The notes under the pieces are model-generated. The model searched no databases and was not told the origin of the DNA. It worked only from the letters and a program-made list of their open reading frames with translations. The position numbers were made by a program, and so were the translations under genes. 64,000 nucleotides of DNA from Streptomyces sp. NBC_01198. GTDB taxonomy: Bacteria > Actinomycetota > Actinomycetes > Streptomycetales > Streptomycetaceae. The stretch is from positions 5,666,501 through 5,730,500 of the forward strand of contig NZ_CP108568.1 of the NCBI RefSeq assembly GCF_036010485.1, given 5' to 3'. Below, piece by piece: positions 49,690-58,836 of this stretch (position 1 is the stretch's first letter; every line of letters starts with the position of its first letter).

Positions 49690-50427
49690 TCAGGGTGCCG
49701 TGCGGTAGTGGTAGGCGCAGGCTTCGGTGAAGCCCGCTGTCTCGTACAGCCGAAGAGCGGGAACGTTGTCGCGCTCCACCTGGAGATACATGTGGTCGGC
49801 CTGGCGGGCCTCCGCCCAGCGGGCCAGCGCTGCGAGCACGTGACGACCTGCGCCCCTGCCGCGTGCCTGGGGCAACGTCGCCATGCCGAACAGCCCGGCC
49901 CAGCCGTCGTCGACGACCGCGCGGCCAACCGCGACGACCTCATTCCCGAACGTCACACTGGCGTAGCCGCATGGCCGCTCCAGGCGTGCGAGCACGTCCC
50001 ACGCGGCCTGCAGATCGCCTCCGTTCACGGCGTGCCAGACGTCGAACCAGGCGCCCGTCGGGTGATCGTCCACGCTGACCTGGCATGGCTGCGTCGACGA
50101 CGGACCGTCGATCTGCGGGGATTGGGCCACCTGCAACGACACCGGGCTCTCCGCACGGTAGCCGCGCTCTGTCAGTACCGCGTCGAGCCCTGGCGGGCAC
50201 ACACCCGGAGTGACCTGGAACCGCGCGACTTCACCGCGTGCCGCATAGAACTCCTCGGCCCTGACCACCCGGCGCAGCAACTCGTCTGGTCGGGCATCAC
50301 CGTGCGGCAGCACCGTTCCGATCCACCAGGAGCTACTGGGGGCGTGCCGCAGCCACCAGCCGTCCGCGTGCTCGATGTACTCAGCGGGAAGGGCCTGTGC
50401 CGCCCTCTCCTGCAAGTCCCTGATCAT
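49690..50427 (-). CDS. GNAT acetyltransferase inside the IS5-type element
   Basis: 245 residues. Divergent N-terminal half (about 1-115: LQERAAQALPAEYIEHADGW, RVVRAEEFYAARGEVARFQV) of the two-domain GNAT type and a C-terminal GNAT core with GMATLPQARGRGAGRHVLAA (acetyl-CoA loop) and ERDNVPALRLYETAGF. An upstream GTG at 50454 is also possible, with GGAAGG before it. Faces the transposase gene with 15 nt between their stops. Target unknown; resistance to an aminated compound would be one guess. Confidence 0.85.
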   Translation of the reverse strand: MIRDLQERAAQALPAEYIEHADGWWLRHAPSSSWWIGTVLPHGDARPDELLRRVVRAEEFYAARGEVARFQVTPGVCPPGLDAVLTERGYRAESPVSLQVAQSPQIDGPSSTQPCQVSVDDHPTGAWFDVWHAVNGGDLQAAWDVLARLERPCGYASVTFGNEVVAVGRAVVDDGWAGLFGMATLPQARGRGAGRHVLAALARWAEARQADHMYLQVERDNVPALRLYETAGFTEACAYHYRTAP

Positions 50428-50692
50428 CCCCGAACTGACCACAGCACGTGAGACCACCCCGACACCACCTTCCGTACTGCTGTGCATCGGACGCTCGCAG
50501 ATGCTGACACAGCAGCAGCCACTTTCGAAACACGCCCTAGTGGACCCCTGCAGAGGAAGGGCGAGGCGGGATCGCAGCCAGTGTGCGCAGGGGTCGCCTG
50601 CGGGTGGCGAAGTTTTCGGCGGAGGATCAGTCCGCACTCGCGTCGGCATCGGCCGTCTCCTTCGCCTGGACACCCCGATGCGCGAGCCCCAC

Positions 50693-50899
50693 TCAGTCCC
50701 ACGCCGCAGGGCCGCCGCCATGCCAATCGATCAGAGGCGTGTTCGCAAGGTCGATCTGGTCAACGTCTTCGAGACCGGATCGCCGCAGGAATTCCAGCAC
50801 GTCTTCTGGGCGGTACGCGATGCCGAGAGTTTCGGCATCCACACGGACCCGGCGACCGCCGTCCCGGCCCTGAGGATCGACCACCACTCGTGCGTCCAT
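50693..50899 (-). CDS. Small conserved hypothetical protein
   Basis: 68 residues starting MDARVVVDPQGRDGGRRVRV and ending LIDWHGGGPAAWD. I remember similar short proteins (beta-strand start, FLRRSGL helix, IxWxGGGPxxW end) from many streptomycetes, without a known function. The ATG is at 50899. The frame extends further upstream but that part is low in coding character. Confidence 0.65.
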   Translation of the reverse strand: MDARVVVDPQGRDGGRRVRVDAETLGIAYRPEDVLEFLRRSGLEDVDQIDLANTPLIDWHGGGPAAWD

Positions 50900-51060
50900 G
50901 ACCCCAGCCTGCCTGCGGTGGGCAGACCACGCACGTCGGGCGTGATCTACTTCCGGCCCGTCGTCTTCCCCCATACTGGCGCGCGGTGCCATCGCCGGAG
51001 AAGATCCGAACTCGTGGGGCCCACGGAACGGCTGGCACCCGGGATGCGTTGGGCGGGCAT

Positions 51061-51245
51061 GGAACCCACACCCGGCCCGGCCCCACGACCGGCTCCCACA
51101 CCCCTTCCCGTTCCAGAGCCGATCCCCAGTCCTACCCCGCTTCCCAGTCCCACCCCGGTGCCGCCGCCGACTCCCGCTCCCAGCCCCGCTCCCGTGCCGT
51201 CGCCGATACCGGACCCCGGCCCGGTGCCCGCGCCGAACACGACCG
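51061..51245. repeat. Low-complexity C-rich tract with 12-nt periodicity
   Basis: About 185 nt of mainly (C/T)CC(A/C/G)(A/G/C)(C/T)CC units on the plus strand, reading Pro-x-Pro-x in one frame (stop at 51260-51262) and Gly-x-Gly-x on the minus strand. Without a ribosome binding site or domain on either strand I do not call a gene. The gap 50900-51426 contains only this tract and unassigned flanks. Confidence 0.7.
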
Positions 51246-51426
51246 TAGTGGTTGCCCATTGACGCAGCCGCTCGAATTGGCTGCGGCCCCCCGCCGTTCG
51301 CCGTCGCACCGGGCGAACGGGGTTTCTCCACAGGCCTTCCGCACCCTGACGATGCGCCACACCCGCTTTTACGTGATGCATGACAGGTTCAGGTCGGGGA
51401 ATACGGCCTGTCGGAGGTAGATAATC

Positions 51427-51597
51427 ATGGGACCGTTGCTCATAGTTCTTCTGCTCGCGCTCCTCTTGTTCGGCGGGGGTTTCGCGCTGCATCTACTGTG
51501 GTGGATCGCTGTGGTCGTCATCATCGTGTGGGCGCTCGGCTTCGTCATGCGGGGCACGCACTCAAGCGGCGGCAGGAACCGCTGGTACCGCTGGTAG
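51427..51597 (+). CDS. Small hydrophobic membrane protein (DUF5670-like)
   Basis: 56 residues: MGPLLIVLLLALLLFGGGFA, then LHLLWWIAVVVIIVWALGFV and a basic tail ending NRWYRW. Two closely spaced hydrophobic helices and a WYRW end are typical of the short hydrophobic proteins abundant in Streptomyces. GGAGG lies 9 nt before the ATG. Often found near CsbD genes and thought stress-induced; a CsbD gene is 274 nt downstream. Confidence 0.88.
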   Translation: MGPLLIVLLLALLLFGGGFALHLLWWIAVVVIIVWALGFVMRGTHSSGGRNRWYRW

Positions 51598-51870
51598 AAC
51601 GGCAGGTAGGCAGTGCGGGCGGTGGCCCACCCCGAGCGGGTGGGCCACCGCCCGCACCGCTGTACCGCATATCTTCGGTGCGATCGGGAATGCCTGGTAA
51701 ATTCAGGGACAGGAGTCTCCTGCCGGGAGGTTTCCGGAAAACGTGCAGCGTCTCAACCTCCGCCGGAAGCCTTCCGGCACTTGGCACCAAAGCTGCTTCA
51801 CCGACGCCGTTTCTCCTGCTTTTCCGTGGCTGACACGGCGGTTGGCGAGGCCGAAAACCGAGGAGTCCTT

Positions 51871-52062
51871 ATGAGCGGCAGCGACAAGGCCAAAGCCAAG
51901 ACCGAGCAGGCCAAGGGCAAGGCCAAGGAGGCAGTCGGCAGCGCGGTCGGCAACGAGAGCCTGGAGGCCGAGGGGCGCGGCGACCAGGCCAAGGGTGATG
52001 TGCGCGAGGCGGGCGAGAAGGCCAAGGACGCCGTCAAGGACGTCTTGAAGCGCAAGGACTGA
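51871..52062 (+). CDS. CsbD family stress protein
   Basis: 63 residues, hydrophilic: MSGSDKAKAKTEQAKGKAKE, then AVGSAVGNESLEAEGRGDQA and a Lys-rich end VKDVLKRKD, the usual CsbD tandem AKGK/GxQ pattern. Probably induced by the general stress sigma factor. AGGAG is 8 nt before the ATG. Confidence 0.92.
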   Translation: MSGSDKAKAKTEQAKGKAKEAVGSAVGNESLEAEGRGDQAKGDVREAGEKAKDAVKDVLKRKD

Positions 52063-52229
52063 CAAGCCGGCCAGACAGAGCCTTCGGACAGCTGGGCGCG
52101 GGTCGGCATCGCCTCATCAGCTGATGCCGACCCCGGCCGGGGCCGGTTACTCGCGGAGTATCCGACCCGGGTCGAACCGTGATCTCTCAGCGGCTCCGGG
52201 GTGAGGTCTCCGAGCGGACCATCGCACCG

Positions 52230-52955
52230 TCATCTGTTCGACGAACGAGCTGAGTCCCTCAACGCCCTCATAACGCAGGGCCGTCGGGACTCGCGGGCAG
52301 TTCCCGAATGAAGTTCCCCCCTGATCTTGGCCTGTGAGCGGTTCACGGCCTGCTGGCCCTCGGAGAGGGTCTCCCATCGGCCTCGGTACGGCACGCGGAC
52401 AGCAGGTCCGGCGCCCTGGTAGCCCTTGTCGGCCCAGCAGTGGATCTTTGCTGAGGTCAGGGCGTCGAGGATGCCGTGTTCGCGTGCGGCGCGGATGTCA
52501 TGGACGGCTCCGGGCAGGGCGGGGGAGGCCCAGAGAAGACGTCCGGCCGGGTCGGCGAGGACTTGGACGTTCATGCCGTGCTTCTTGTGTTTGCCCGAGT
52601 AGAACGGTCGGTCGGCAGCGATCCGGTCGATGGGCAGGACAGTGCCGTCGAGCAAGACGAACGCCTTCGCTGACGCTTGGCGGACGGCTTGTTCGAGCGT
52701 GGGTGCCAGGGCGGCCAGGAGGTCGACGACTTCGGTGATGTACCGATACGCCGTCGTCGTGCCGATGCCGAACCCGGCTGCCAGCTGGGCGTAGGTGTGT
52801 CCCATGCGCAAGTGGGCGAGGGCGAGCAGCGCCTGTCGGCCGGCGCTCAATCAGGGCCACCGGCTGCCGATCGCACGGCGACGCTCGCGCAGACGGGCGG
52901 TGAGGAAGCGAAGATGCGGGCTGGACAGGTCCAGCCCGGACGGATAGACAAACAC
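52230..52955 (-). pseudogene. DDE_Tnp_4 transposase with internal stop and lost 3' end
   Basis: Reading from the GTG at 52955, VFVYPSGLDLSSPHLRFLTA...AIGSRWP runs into TGA (52853-52851), and after it LSAGRQALLALAHLRMGHTY continues the same protein in the same frame: family members read through here without a stop. Motifs FVLLDGTVLPIDRI, FYSGKHKKHGMNVQVLADPA and CWADKGYQGAG supply DDE residues. Past VNRSQAKIR (near 52312) the sequence is unrelated, so the end has been lost. Transposition-incompetent. Confidence 0.8.
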
Positions 52956-53206
52956 GTGAAGCCTCTGGCAGCGCGGGTGATCTTGGTCGTGAACCCGTCT
53001 ACCAGGGGCTTCACTCGTCTGTCACGCCAACTACCAGACCGGCAGGGCAGGTTGGAAAAGGCTCAGTGAATCCGCGACCCGGACCGCTTCCGTCGACTGT
53101 TCTTGATCTTGCTCTGAGAAAGGGTCGTTATGAGAGACGTTCATCGAGGTTGCAGGGCCTTGCCCCTGTGTTTCCGGGGCGCGATATGCGCGTCTCGGAG
53201 GCACGT

Positions 53207-54061
53207 TCACACGTCGCGGTGCCGGACGACGACCACAGCGAGTACAACCGCGATCAGTGGCCAGAGCGCGTACACGGCCCACGAGCCGGGGACAGTGGCG
53301 CTGTAGGCGAGCGAATGGGGATCCGGGGCCCAGTTCTGGACCAGGCGCTTCCATGCCGTGACCGGCATAGCGTGGCTTATGGCGGCGGACCAACGGGCGC
53401 TCTGCGAGAAGATCGGCGGCAGCAGCACCAGGGTGAAGGCGCTGGTGACCATGGTGGTGGCGCTGTGCCTGATCAGAGTCCCGAAGCCGAGGCCGGTCAG
53501 TGCGCAGACCGGGGCCAGCAGGGCGGACGCCATCAGCGCCCGGAGCACTCCGGGATGGGTGAGCGGAACCCCTGCCTGCTGTCCGTTCAGGATGGCTTGG
53601 GAGATCAGGAAGCAACCCGTGGAGATGACCGTGCCGACTGCGGTCCAGAGCGCAGCGGTGACGACCGCCTTGGCCAGCACCACCGCTCCGCGGGCGGGGA
53701 CGGCCACGGTGGTGGTGCGGATCAGGCCGCTGCTGTACTCGCTCACGACGCTGAGGGCACCGACGCTGCCGGCGACGAGCATCAGCGTCATGTAACCGGC
53801 CGCGGGGAACGCGACGAACACATTGAAGCCCTGATTGGCCCTCGCGGCCGGGCTCATCGTCCGGAGGTTGTTGATTTCCGCCAGTGCCGCTACGGCGGCG
53901 GATCCGATGACGAACAGGGCGGTGAGCGCGAGCGTCCACGGGGTCGAGCGCAGGGACCGCATCTTGATCCACTCGGAGGTGAGCAGGTCGCGGAAGCGGG
54001 CGGGCGGCTCGGCGACGGGTGCGGACGAGGTGGCCGTGCGGACGGAGGTGGCTGCGGTCAT
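53207..54061 (-). CDS. ABC-2 type exporter permease
   Basis: 284 residues with about six membrane helices (near 45-65, 88-112, 130-160, 175-200, 215-232, 255-280). DLLTSEWIKMRSLRSTPWTL is the cytoplasmic start helix typical of this permease type. ATGA overlap with the ATPase gene upstream gives one operon. Exports an unknown drug, peptide or lipid. Confidence 0.9.
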   Translation of the reverse strand: MTAATSVRTATSSAPVAEPPARFRDLLTSEWIKMRSLRSTPWTLALTALFVIGSAAVAALAEINNLRTMSPAARANQGFNVFVAFPAAGYMTLMLVAGSVGALSVVSEYSSGLIRTTTVAVPARGAVVLAKAVVTAALWTAVGTVISTGCFLISQAILNGQQAGVPLTHPGVLRALMASALLAPVCALTGLGFGTLIRHSATTMVTSAFTLVLLPPIFSQSARWSAAISHAMPVTAWKRLVQNWAPDPHSLAYSATVPGSWAVYALWPLIAVVLAVVVVRHRDV

Positions 54062-54978
54062 CGCGGCTGTCCTGCCTGGTATTCGACGCTGTCGGTGGTG
54101 AGTTCCATGAAGGCCTCCTCCAGTGAGGCGGTCCGGGTGGTCAGTTCGCTGAGCTGGATCCGGTTCTCGAAGGCGAGTGCTCCGATCCGGTCCGCCGACA
54201 GCCCGGTCACGGTTAGCTTCTCGGTGCCTGGTGAGCCCTCCGGCTCGACCGAGGCGCCTGCGGTGGTCAGTACCGCCGTCAGCTCGGCGGCCTGCCGCGT
54301 GCCCACCAGGACGCCGAGGCGGGTGCTGCGTGCCGCGAAGTCCCGGACTGACTCGGCGGCGATGAGTCGGCCCCGGCCGATGACGACGAGCTGGTCGGCG
54401 GTGTTTTCCATCTCCGACATGAGGTGGCTGGAGAGGAAGACCGTGCGGCCCTCGGCCGCGAGGCGCCGGAAGAGGCGGCGCATCCAGAGCACGCCCTCCG
54501 GGTCCATGCCATTGACCGGTTCGTCGAACATCAGCACCGGCGGGTCACCGAGCAGCGCGGTGGCGATCCCGAGCCGCTGCTTCATGCCGAGCGAGAAGCC
54601 GCCGATGCGGCGGGGCGCGGCGTCGGCCAGGCCCACCTCGTGCAGCACCTCGTCGACCCGGCGTGGGGAGATCCCGTTGCTGTGGGCCAGGGCGGACAGG
54701 TGGGCCGCGGCGGTGCGTCCGCCGTGGACCTGGCCGGCGTCGAGAAGTGCGCCGACGTGGCGCAGTCCGCGCGGGTGGCTGCGGAAGGGGACGCCGCTGA
54801 CGGTGGATGCGCCGCCGGTGGGCGCGTCCAGGCCGAGGATCATCCGCAGGGTGGTGGTCTTGCCTGCTCCATTGGGACCTAGGAATCCGGTGACCTGGCC
54901 CGGTCGCACGGTGAAGGACAGCTGGTCGACGGCGGTCTTGTCGCCGTAGCGCTTGGTGAGTTCGTTGATTTCGATCAC
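54058..54978 (-). CDS. ABC exporter ATP-binding protein
   Basis: 306 residues, DrrA/CcmA type. Walker A GFLGPNGAGKTTTLRMILGL (about 32-50), signature GFSLGMKQRLGIATAL, Walker B VLMFDEPVNGMDPEG, switch His FLSSHLMSEME. The C-terminal 85 residues are the usual DrrA-type extension. The GTG at 54978 has GGGAGGG 8 nt upstream. Pairs with the permease downstream; divergent from the two-component genes that probably regulate it. Confidence 0.94.
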   Translation of the reverse strand: MIEINELTKRYGDKTAVDQLSFTVRPGQVTGFLGPNGAGKTTTLRMILGLDAPTGGASTVSGVPFRSHPRGLRHVGALLDAGQVHGGRTAAAHLSALAHSNGISPRRVDEVLHEVGLADAAPRRIGGFSLGMKQRLGIATALLGDPPVLMFDEPVNGMDPEGVLWMRRLFRRLAAEGRTVFLSSHLMSEMENTADQLVVIGRGRLIAAESVRDFAARSTRLGVLVGTRQAAELTAVLTTAGASVEPEGSPGTEKLTVTGLSADRIGALAFENRIQLSELTTRTASLEEAFMELTTDSVEYQAGQPR

Positions 54979-55185
54979 AGGGACCACCCTCCCGGGAGGG
55001 CCCCGTCCGGTCATGGGGCCGTGGGTGGCAATCGCGCGGCCGCCTTCGCCCGTGGGCGTACGTCCGCGGGCAGATCCCACAGGGGCGGCAGCTGGATACT
55101 CTCGCGGGATGGACGCCATACCGACCACCCCGTTGCCCGTGCGCGTCGCACACTGCGGTCTCCCTCTTGAGAGGCCACACCAGCG

Positions 55186-56364
55186 ATGACGAGAACGAAG
55201 ACCATGGCCTGGGTGGGAGGTGCCCTATATCTCCTCGCGGTGGGTCTACTCGTGGGAGGTGCGCCGCGGGCTTCGGGCACGGTCCACGGTTTCGGGGCAC
55301 TGCTTGCGGCGAGTCTGCTTGCCGGTGTGCTGCGACGCACGCCGCATCTGGCTCTATCTATAGCGCTCTTCGGGTCCACCGCCGTAGTGGTGGGCCCCCC
55401 GGGCGCCGCCCGGGCGAGCCTGTCGGCTGCGTATCAAGGCCAGTTCCTGTCGTATCTGGCGGTGGACCTCGTCCTGGGCCTCATCGTCGCCACCTGCACG
55501 CGGCGAGCTTCGATCGTCGCCGTGGCCGGATCCCTCACCGTCCAGCTCCTGGTCATCAGCGGCTTCTCGCACGGGGACAACCTGACCGTCAACGTCGTGA
55601 TCGCCCTCCTGGCGATGGCCGCGGCCTGCACGGGTGGACTATTGAGCCGCGAGCGCCGCGAGCACACGGTGGCGCTGCGTTCACAGGAGGTGGCCGAGGC
55701 CGTGATCGCCGAACGGCTGCGGATCGCACGGGAATTGCACGACATGGTCGCGCACAGCATCGGCATCATCGCCATCCAGGCCGGGGCGGCGAGCCAGGTC
55801 ATCCGGACCCGGCCCACGGAGGCCGGTGAGGCATTGCGGGCCATCGAGGTCACCAGCAGGGAGACCCTGTCGGGCCTTCGACGCACAGTGGTAGCACTCC
55901 GTCAGGCAGACCCGGGCGCGGCGGCCTCGGGGAACCAGACAGCCCTCGCGCCCTCGCCGGGTCTGGCGGACATCGACCGGCTTACGGCGGCCACGGCCGA
56001 CGCGGGGGTACAGGTGGATGTGCGCCGCAGTGGGGAAGAGCGCCCCCTGCCGGCCGACATCGACCTGTCCGCCTTCCGTATCGTTCAGGAGGCGCTGACT
56101 AACGTGATCCGCCACGCGGGCACCGGACGCTGTCGGGTGCTCATCGACTACGGGGACGAGGAGCTGTCCGTGGAGGTCGTCGACGATGGGCGCGGTGCTA
56201 CCGAGAACAGTTTGGCCCACGGCTTCGGTCTCGTGGGCATGCGGGAGCGGGTCGTCCTGTTGTACGGCGACCTCAGCGCCGGGCCGCGCCCCGAGGGCGG
56301 TTTCCGGGTGACGGCCCGGCTGCCTCTGCCCGACCCCGTCAAAGTCTCGGTGGAGGCCCGATGA
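55186..56364 (+). CDS. NarL-type sensor histidine kinase
   Basis: 392 residues. Four or five N-terminal membrane segments (about 8-155), then HisKA_3 with the phosphorylated His in RIARELHDMVAHSIGIIAIQ (about 184), and the HATPase domain (about 280-385) with FRIVQEALTNVIRHAG and GFGLVGMRERV. The membrane sensor has almost no extracytoplasmic loop, as in kinases that sense through their partner transporter. Start ATG has GAGAGG upstream; overlaps the regulator gene by ATGA. Confidence 0.93.
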   Translation: MTRTKTMAWVGGALYLLAVGLLVGGAPRASGTVHGFGALLAASLLAGVLRRTPHLALSIALFGSTAVVVGPPGAARASLSAAYQGQFLSYLAVDLVLGLIVATCTRRASIVAVAGSLTVQLLVISGFSHGDNLTVNVVIALLAMAAACTGGLLSRERREHTVALRSQEVAEAVIAERLRIARELHDMVAHSIGIIAIQAGAASQVIRTRPTEAGEALRAIEVTSRETLSGLRRTVVALRQADPGAAASGNQTALAPSPGLADIDRLTAATADAGVQVDVRRSGEERPLPADIDLSAFRIVQEALTNVIRHAGTGRCRVLIDYGDEELSVEVVDDGRGATENSLAHGFGLVGMRERVVLLYGDLSAGPRPEGGFRVTARLPLPDPVKVSVEAR

Positions 56365-57023
56365 CCACCGGTCCCGTACGCGTCGTACTCGCCGACGACC
56401 AGCCACTGGTGCGGTCCGGCCTGCGCCTGGTCATGGCCGATCACCCCGACCTGGAGGTCGTCGGCGAAGCCGCAACCGGCACCGAGGCGGTCCAACTGGT
56501 CAGGGACGTTGGCCCCGACGTCGTGGTGATGGACATCCGGATGCCCGGCATGGACGGGATCGAGGCAACCCGCCTGATCACCGCCGGCCCGACCGCGACG
56601 CGCGTCCTCGTCCTGACCACGTTCGACGAGGACGACTACGTCTACGGTGCGCTACGGGCCGGAGCGAGCGGCTTCGTGGTCAAGGACATGGCGCTGAACG
56701 ACATCCTCGCGGCGATCCGCGTCGTCGCCGTCGGCGATGCACTGATCGCGCCGGGGGTCACGCGCCGACTGATCGCCGACTTCGTCGGGCACCCCCCGCG
56801 GCGCTCCCCGCGGCCGGTCGCGGGCATCACCGAGCGGGAACGGGAAGTCCTGACCCTCATCGGGCGCGGCCGGACGAACGCCGAGATCGCGGAGGACCTC
56901 TTCATCACGGTGGCCACCGCCAAGTCGCACGTGTCACGCCTGCTCACCAAACTGGGCGCCCGGGACCGGGTCCAGCTCGTGATCACCGCCTACGAGATGG
57001 GGCTCGTCACCCTGCCCGGTTGA
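56361..57023 (+). CDS. NarL/LuxR-type response regulator
   Basis: 220 residues. Receiver domain (about 5-120) with phospho-acceptor Asp in DVVVMDIRMPGMDGIE (about 56), Thr in VLVLTTFD and Lys in FVVKDM. LuxR helix-turn-helix (about 150-210: ITEREREVLTLIGRGRTNAE, TVATAKSHVSRLLTKLGARD). Acts with the kinase upstream; the divergent ABC exporter is the likely target. The last 34 nt overlap the Tn3 remnant on the other strand. Confidence 0.95.
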   Translation: MTTGPVRVVLADDQPLVRSGLRLVMADHPDLEVVGEAATGTEAVQLVRDVGPDVVVMDIRMPGMDGIEATRLITAGPTATRVLVLTTFDEDDYVYGALRAGASGFVVKDMALNDILAAIRVVAVGDALIAPGVTRRLIADFVGHPPRRSPRPVAGITEREREVLTLIGRGRTNAEIAEDLFITVATAKSHVSRLLTKLGARDRVQLVITAYEMGLVTLPG

Positions 57024-58437
57024 GCAAGCACCACGGCTTCGGCCAGACCCGGAGCCGTGGAGCTTGCTGCCTCCCCCTGCGGAGTGCGCGGGCCGGGCAC
57101 CATCTCACGGATGGACAGGTCCAGATCGAGACGGCTGTTCATGTCCAGCTCGAACCGGCCGTACGGATTCACATGAGTCCAGAACAGCGGCGAAAGCGCC
57201 CGGCAGTCCGCGTCGGTGAGCTTGTCCGCCCACTTCGGATCGGCCAGAATCTCCTGCATCAGCAGCGTGTTGACGTGCACCAGCGCCGACTGGAGCAGGT
57301 GCAGCGCGAGCATACTGATCTCCTGGGACTCCTTGTCCGCACCGGCCAGGTCGCCGTCCTTGCCGTAGAAGAGGTCCTTGTTCGCTGAGTTCCAGTTCTC
57401 CACCACCTGCAACCCCTCGTGGATCTCCTGCCGCATCGCGACGTCGGCCAGGTAGTCGCAGACGAACGAGGTCCTCACCGCCCGGCCCAGCTCCTCGATC
57501 GCCCGGTACGTCGGGTGTTTCGGCCCTCCCCGGGTAAACCGACGCAGGACCTGCTCGGCCTCGGCGGTACCCAGGCGCAGGGCGGTGGTGTACTTCACGA
57601 TCTGGTCGTACTGCTGGGCAATCAGGTCCCAGTCGATCGTCTTGGTGGAGAGCACCGGGCCCAGGTTCGGCCACTGGTCGTCCTCCCCGGCCGCGGACCG
57701 GTACAGCTTCGCCGAGCCGATGTTTTTCAGCCTCGGCATCAGCTTGAAGTCGAGCATGTGCGCGAAGGCAAACCCAACGATGGAGGCACCGTGCGTGTCG
57801 GTGTACTGCCGGTCAACGACCATGTCGGTGCAGTGCCGCAGCACGCCCTCGATCATCGAGGCGACCTCGGAGGCCGAACATGACTTCAGCTGGGAGTAGA
57901 TGCAGACGGACTTCCGCTCGAGATGCCAGTAGATCACCACGCCGGGGCCCCGGTAGCGCTGGCCACTCGGTCATCAGGTTGGAGGACCAGGCGCCGAACT
58001 TGCGGCTGTCGGAGGCGCACGCGTTGCCCGTGCCCCACCACATCTCATCGCGGACGGCGAAGGTGGTGTTCACCAGCTTGCGCAAGGCCGCGCATGGTGG
58101 CGCGGTTGACGAAGAGGTGCCGCACCCGCCGCAGCGTCGCCTCCGACTCGCCTTGCTCGCCCGTCACCGCGATCCGCTTGATCCCCATGTTCGTGCCCAC
58201 CCCGAACAGGACCAGCAGCAGCCGGCGCCCCAGCACATCCTTCGACAGCATCTCTCTGCTAACGACCGAGGTGAACTCGGCGATGAAGTCCGTGTCGAGC
58301 CGGCGTATTTCAGGATGTCCAGCGGTCGATGGTGCCCCAGCGCCGCTCGATCTCGCCCTTGATGGCCACCAGGCTCTCGGGCTCCTCCCGCTTGCCGCGT
58401 GGGGAGACCCTGATCCACGGCTCGCCGGTCCGGGCAG
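56990..58437 (-). pseudogene. Tn3 family transposase, frameshifted and N-terminally truncated
   Basis: Segments of the C-terminal Tn3 transposase domain lie in three frames in the correct order: RVSPRGKREEPESLVAIKGE (from about 58430), LDTDFIAEFTSVVSREMLSK and LLLVLFGVGTNMGIKRIAVT (58310-58100), LRKLVNTTFAVRDEMWWGTG and GNACASDSRKFGAWSSNLMT (58085-57965), ERKSVCIYSQLKSCSASEVA onwards (57935-57000). At 57959-57963 a two-base deletion (TGG C CAG for TGG CAC CAG) breaks the frame; others occur near 58085, 58310 and 58345. The first 500-600 residues are missing. Confidence 0.85.
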
Positions 58438-58653
58438 CGGGTCATAGCCGGAACGCAGCAGGCCGTCGGTCAGATCGGAGGCGTCATCCGCCCAGGCGAA
58501 CCAGCCAATGTCCACATGGTCGCGCGTGACCTCGCCGATGAAGAAGTCCATGGCCCAGCCCCCGCGGAGCCACACCTCCACACCGAGGGACTTCGCGATC
58601 TCCACCGTCTCGCCGATCAGCCGAAGCTGCCGAGCACTGCGATCCCTGTCCAC
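58438..58653 (-). pseudogene. Truncated aminoglycoside/lincosamide-type nucleotidyltransferase
   Basis: The GTG at 58653 starts LRLIGETVEIAKSLGVEVWL, RGGWAMDFFIGEVTRDHVDI, GWFAWADDASDLTDGLLRSG, ending GYDPLPGP. GGWAMDFFxGExTRDHxDI is the metal-binding core of ANT(2'')-/LinB-like nucleotidyltransferases (Asp in MDFF and the DHxD equivalents). After about 72 residues it runs straight into the Tn3 transposase remnant, so the substrate-binding half is gone. Not expected to confer resistance. Confidence 0.75.
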
Positions 58654-58836
58654 AACCGTGCAGGCTACGCGGCAACCCCAGCCACAGCAGCTCGATTTCC
58701 CGCTGCAAGGACGGGGCGAACGTTGCCTGATGCGGCACTAGTAAGTGGAGGCGGTCAGGGCGCACTGGCAGGAGGACACCCAGCCGGCGATGCGCGAGGC
58801 GGTGCAAGCACGCGAGTACCGGCGTTGCGGGCCGTG

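Larger units (their letters stand above)
48755..50536. mobile_element. IS5-type element, apparently with a passenger acetyltransferase
   Basis: Left end GGTCTGTTGTGAAAGTGG (48755-48772) and the inverse of 50519-50536 (GGCGTGTTTCGAAAGTGG) agree at 14 of 18 positions. CTAG flanks both ends (48751-48754 and 50537-50540), as a 4-bp target duplication would. Inside are a DDE transposase (48799-49674) and, tail to tail, a GNAT gene (49690-50427). About 1.78 kb, longer than usual for the family. No closer right end is visible behind the transposase stop. Confidence 0.6.

Noticed and set aside
50375..51262. Plus-strand 295-codon frame ending in a Pro-rich tail
   Set aside because: The first half is antisense to the GNAT gene and the small 68-residue gene, and the tail is simple repeat without a start signal.
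52147..52377. Separate gene on the minus strand in another frame from the dead transposase
   Set aside because: The start part is antisense or alternate frame to the transposase and only the last 50 codons look coding; too little to name.
45960..53000. Complete integrative conjugative element
   Set aside because: No replication initiator, tra/FtsK-like translocase or second attachment site was found, so only remains can be claimed.
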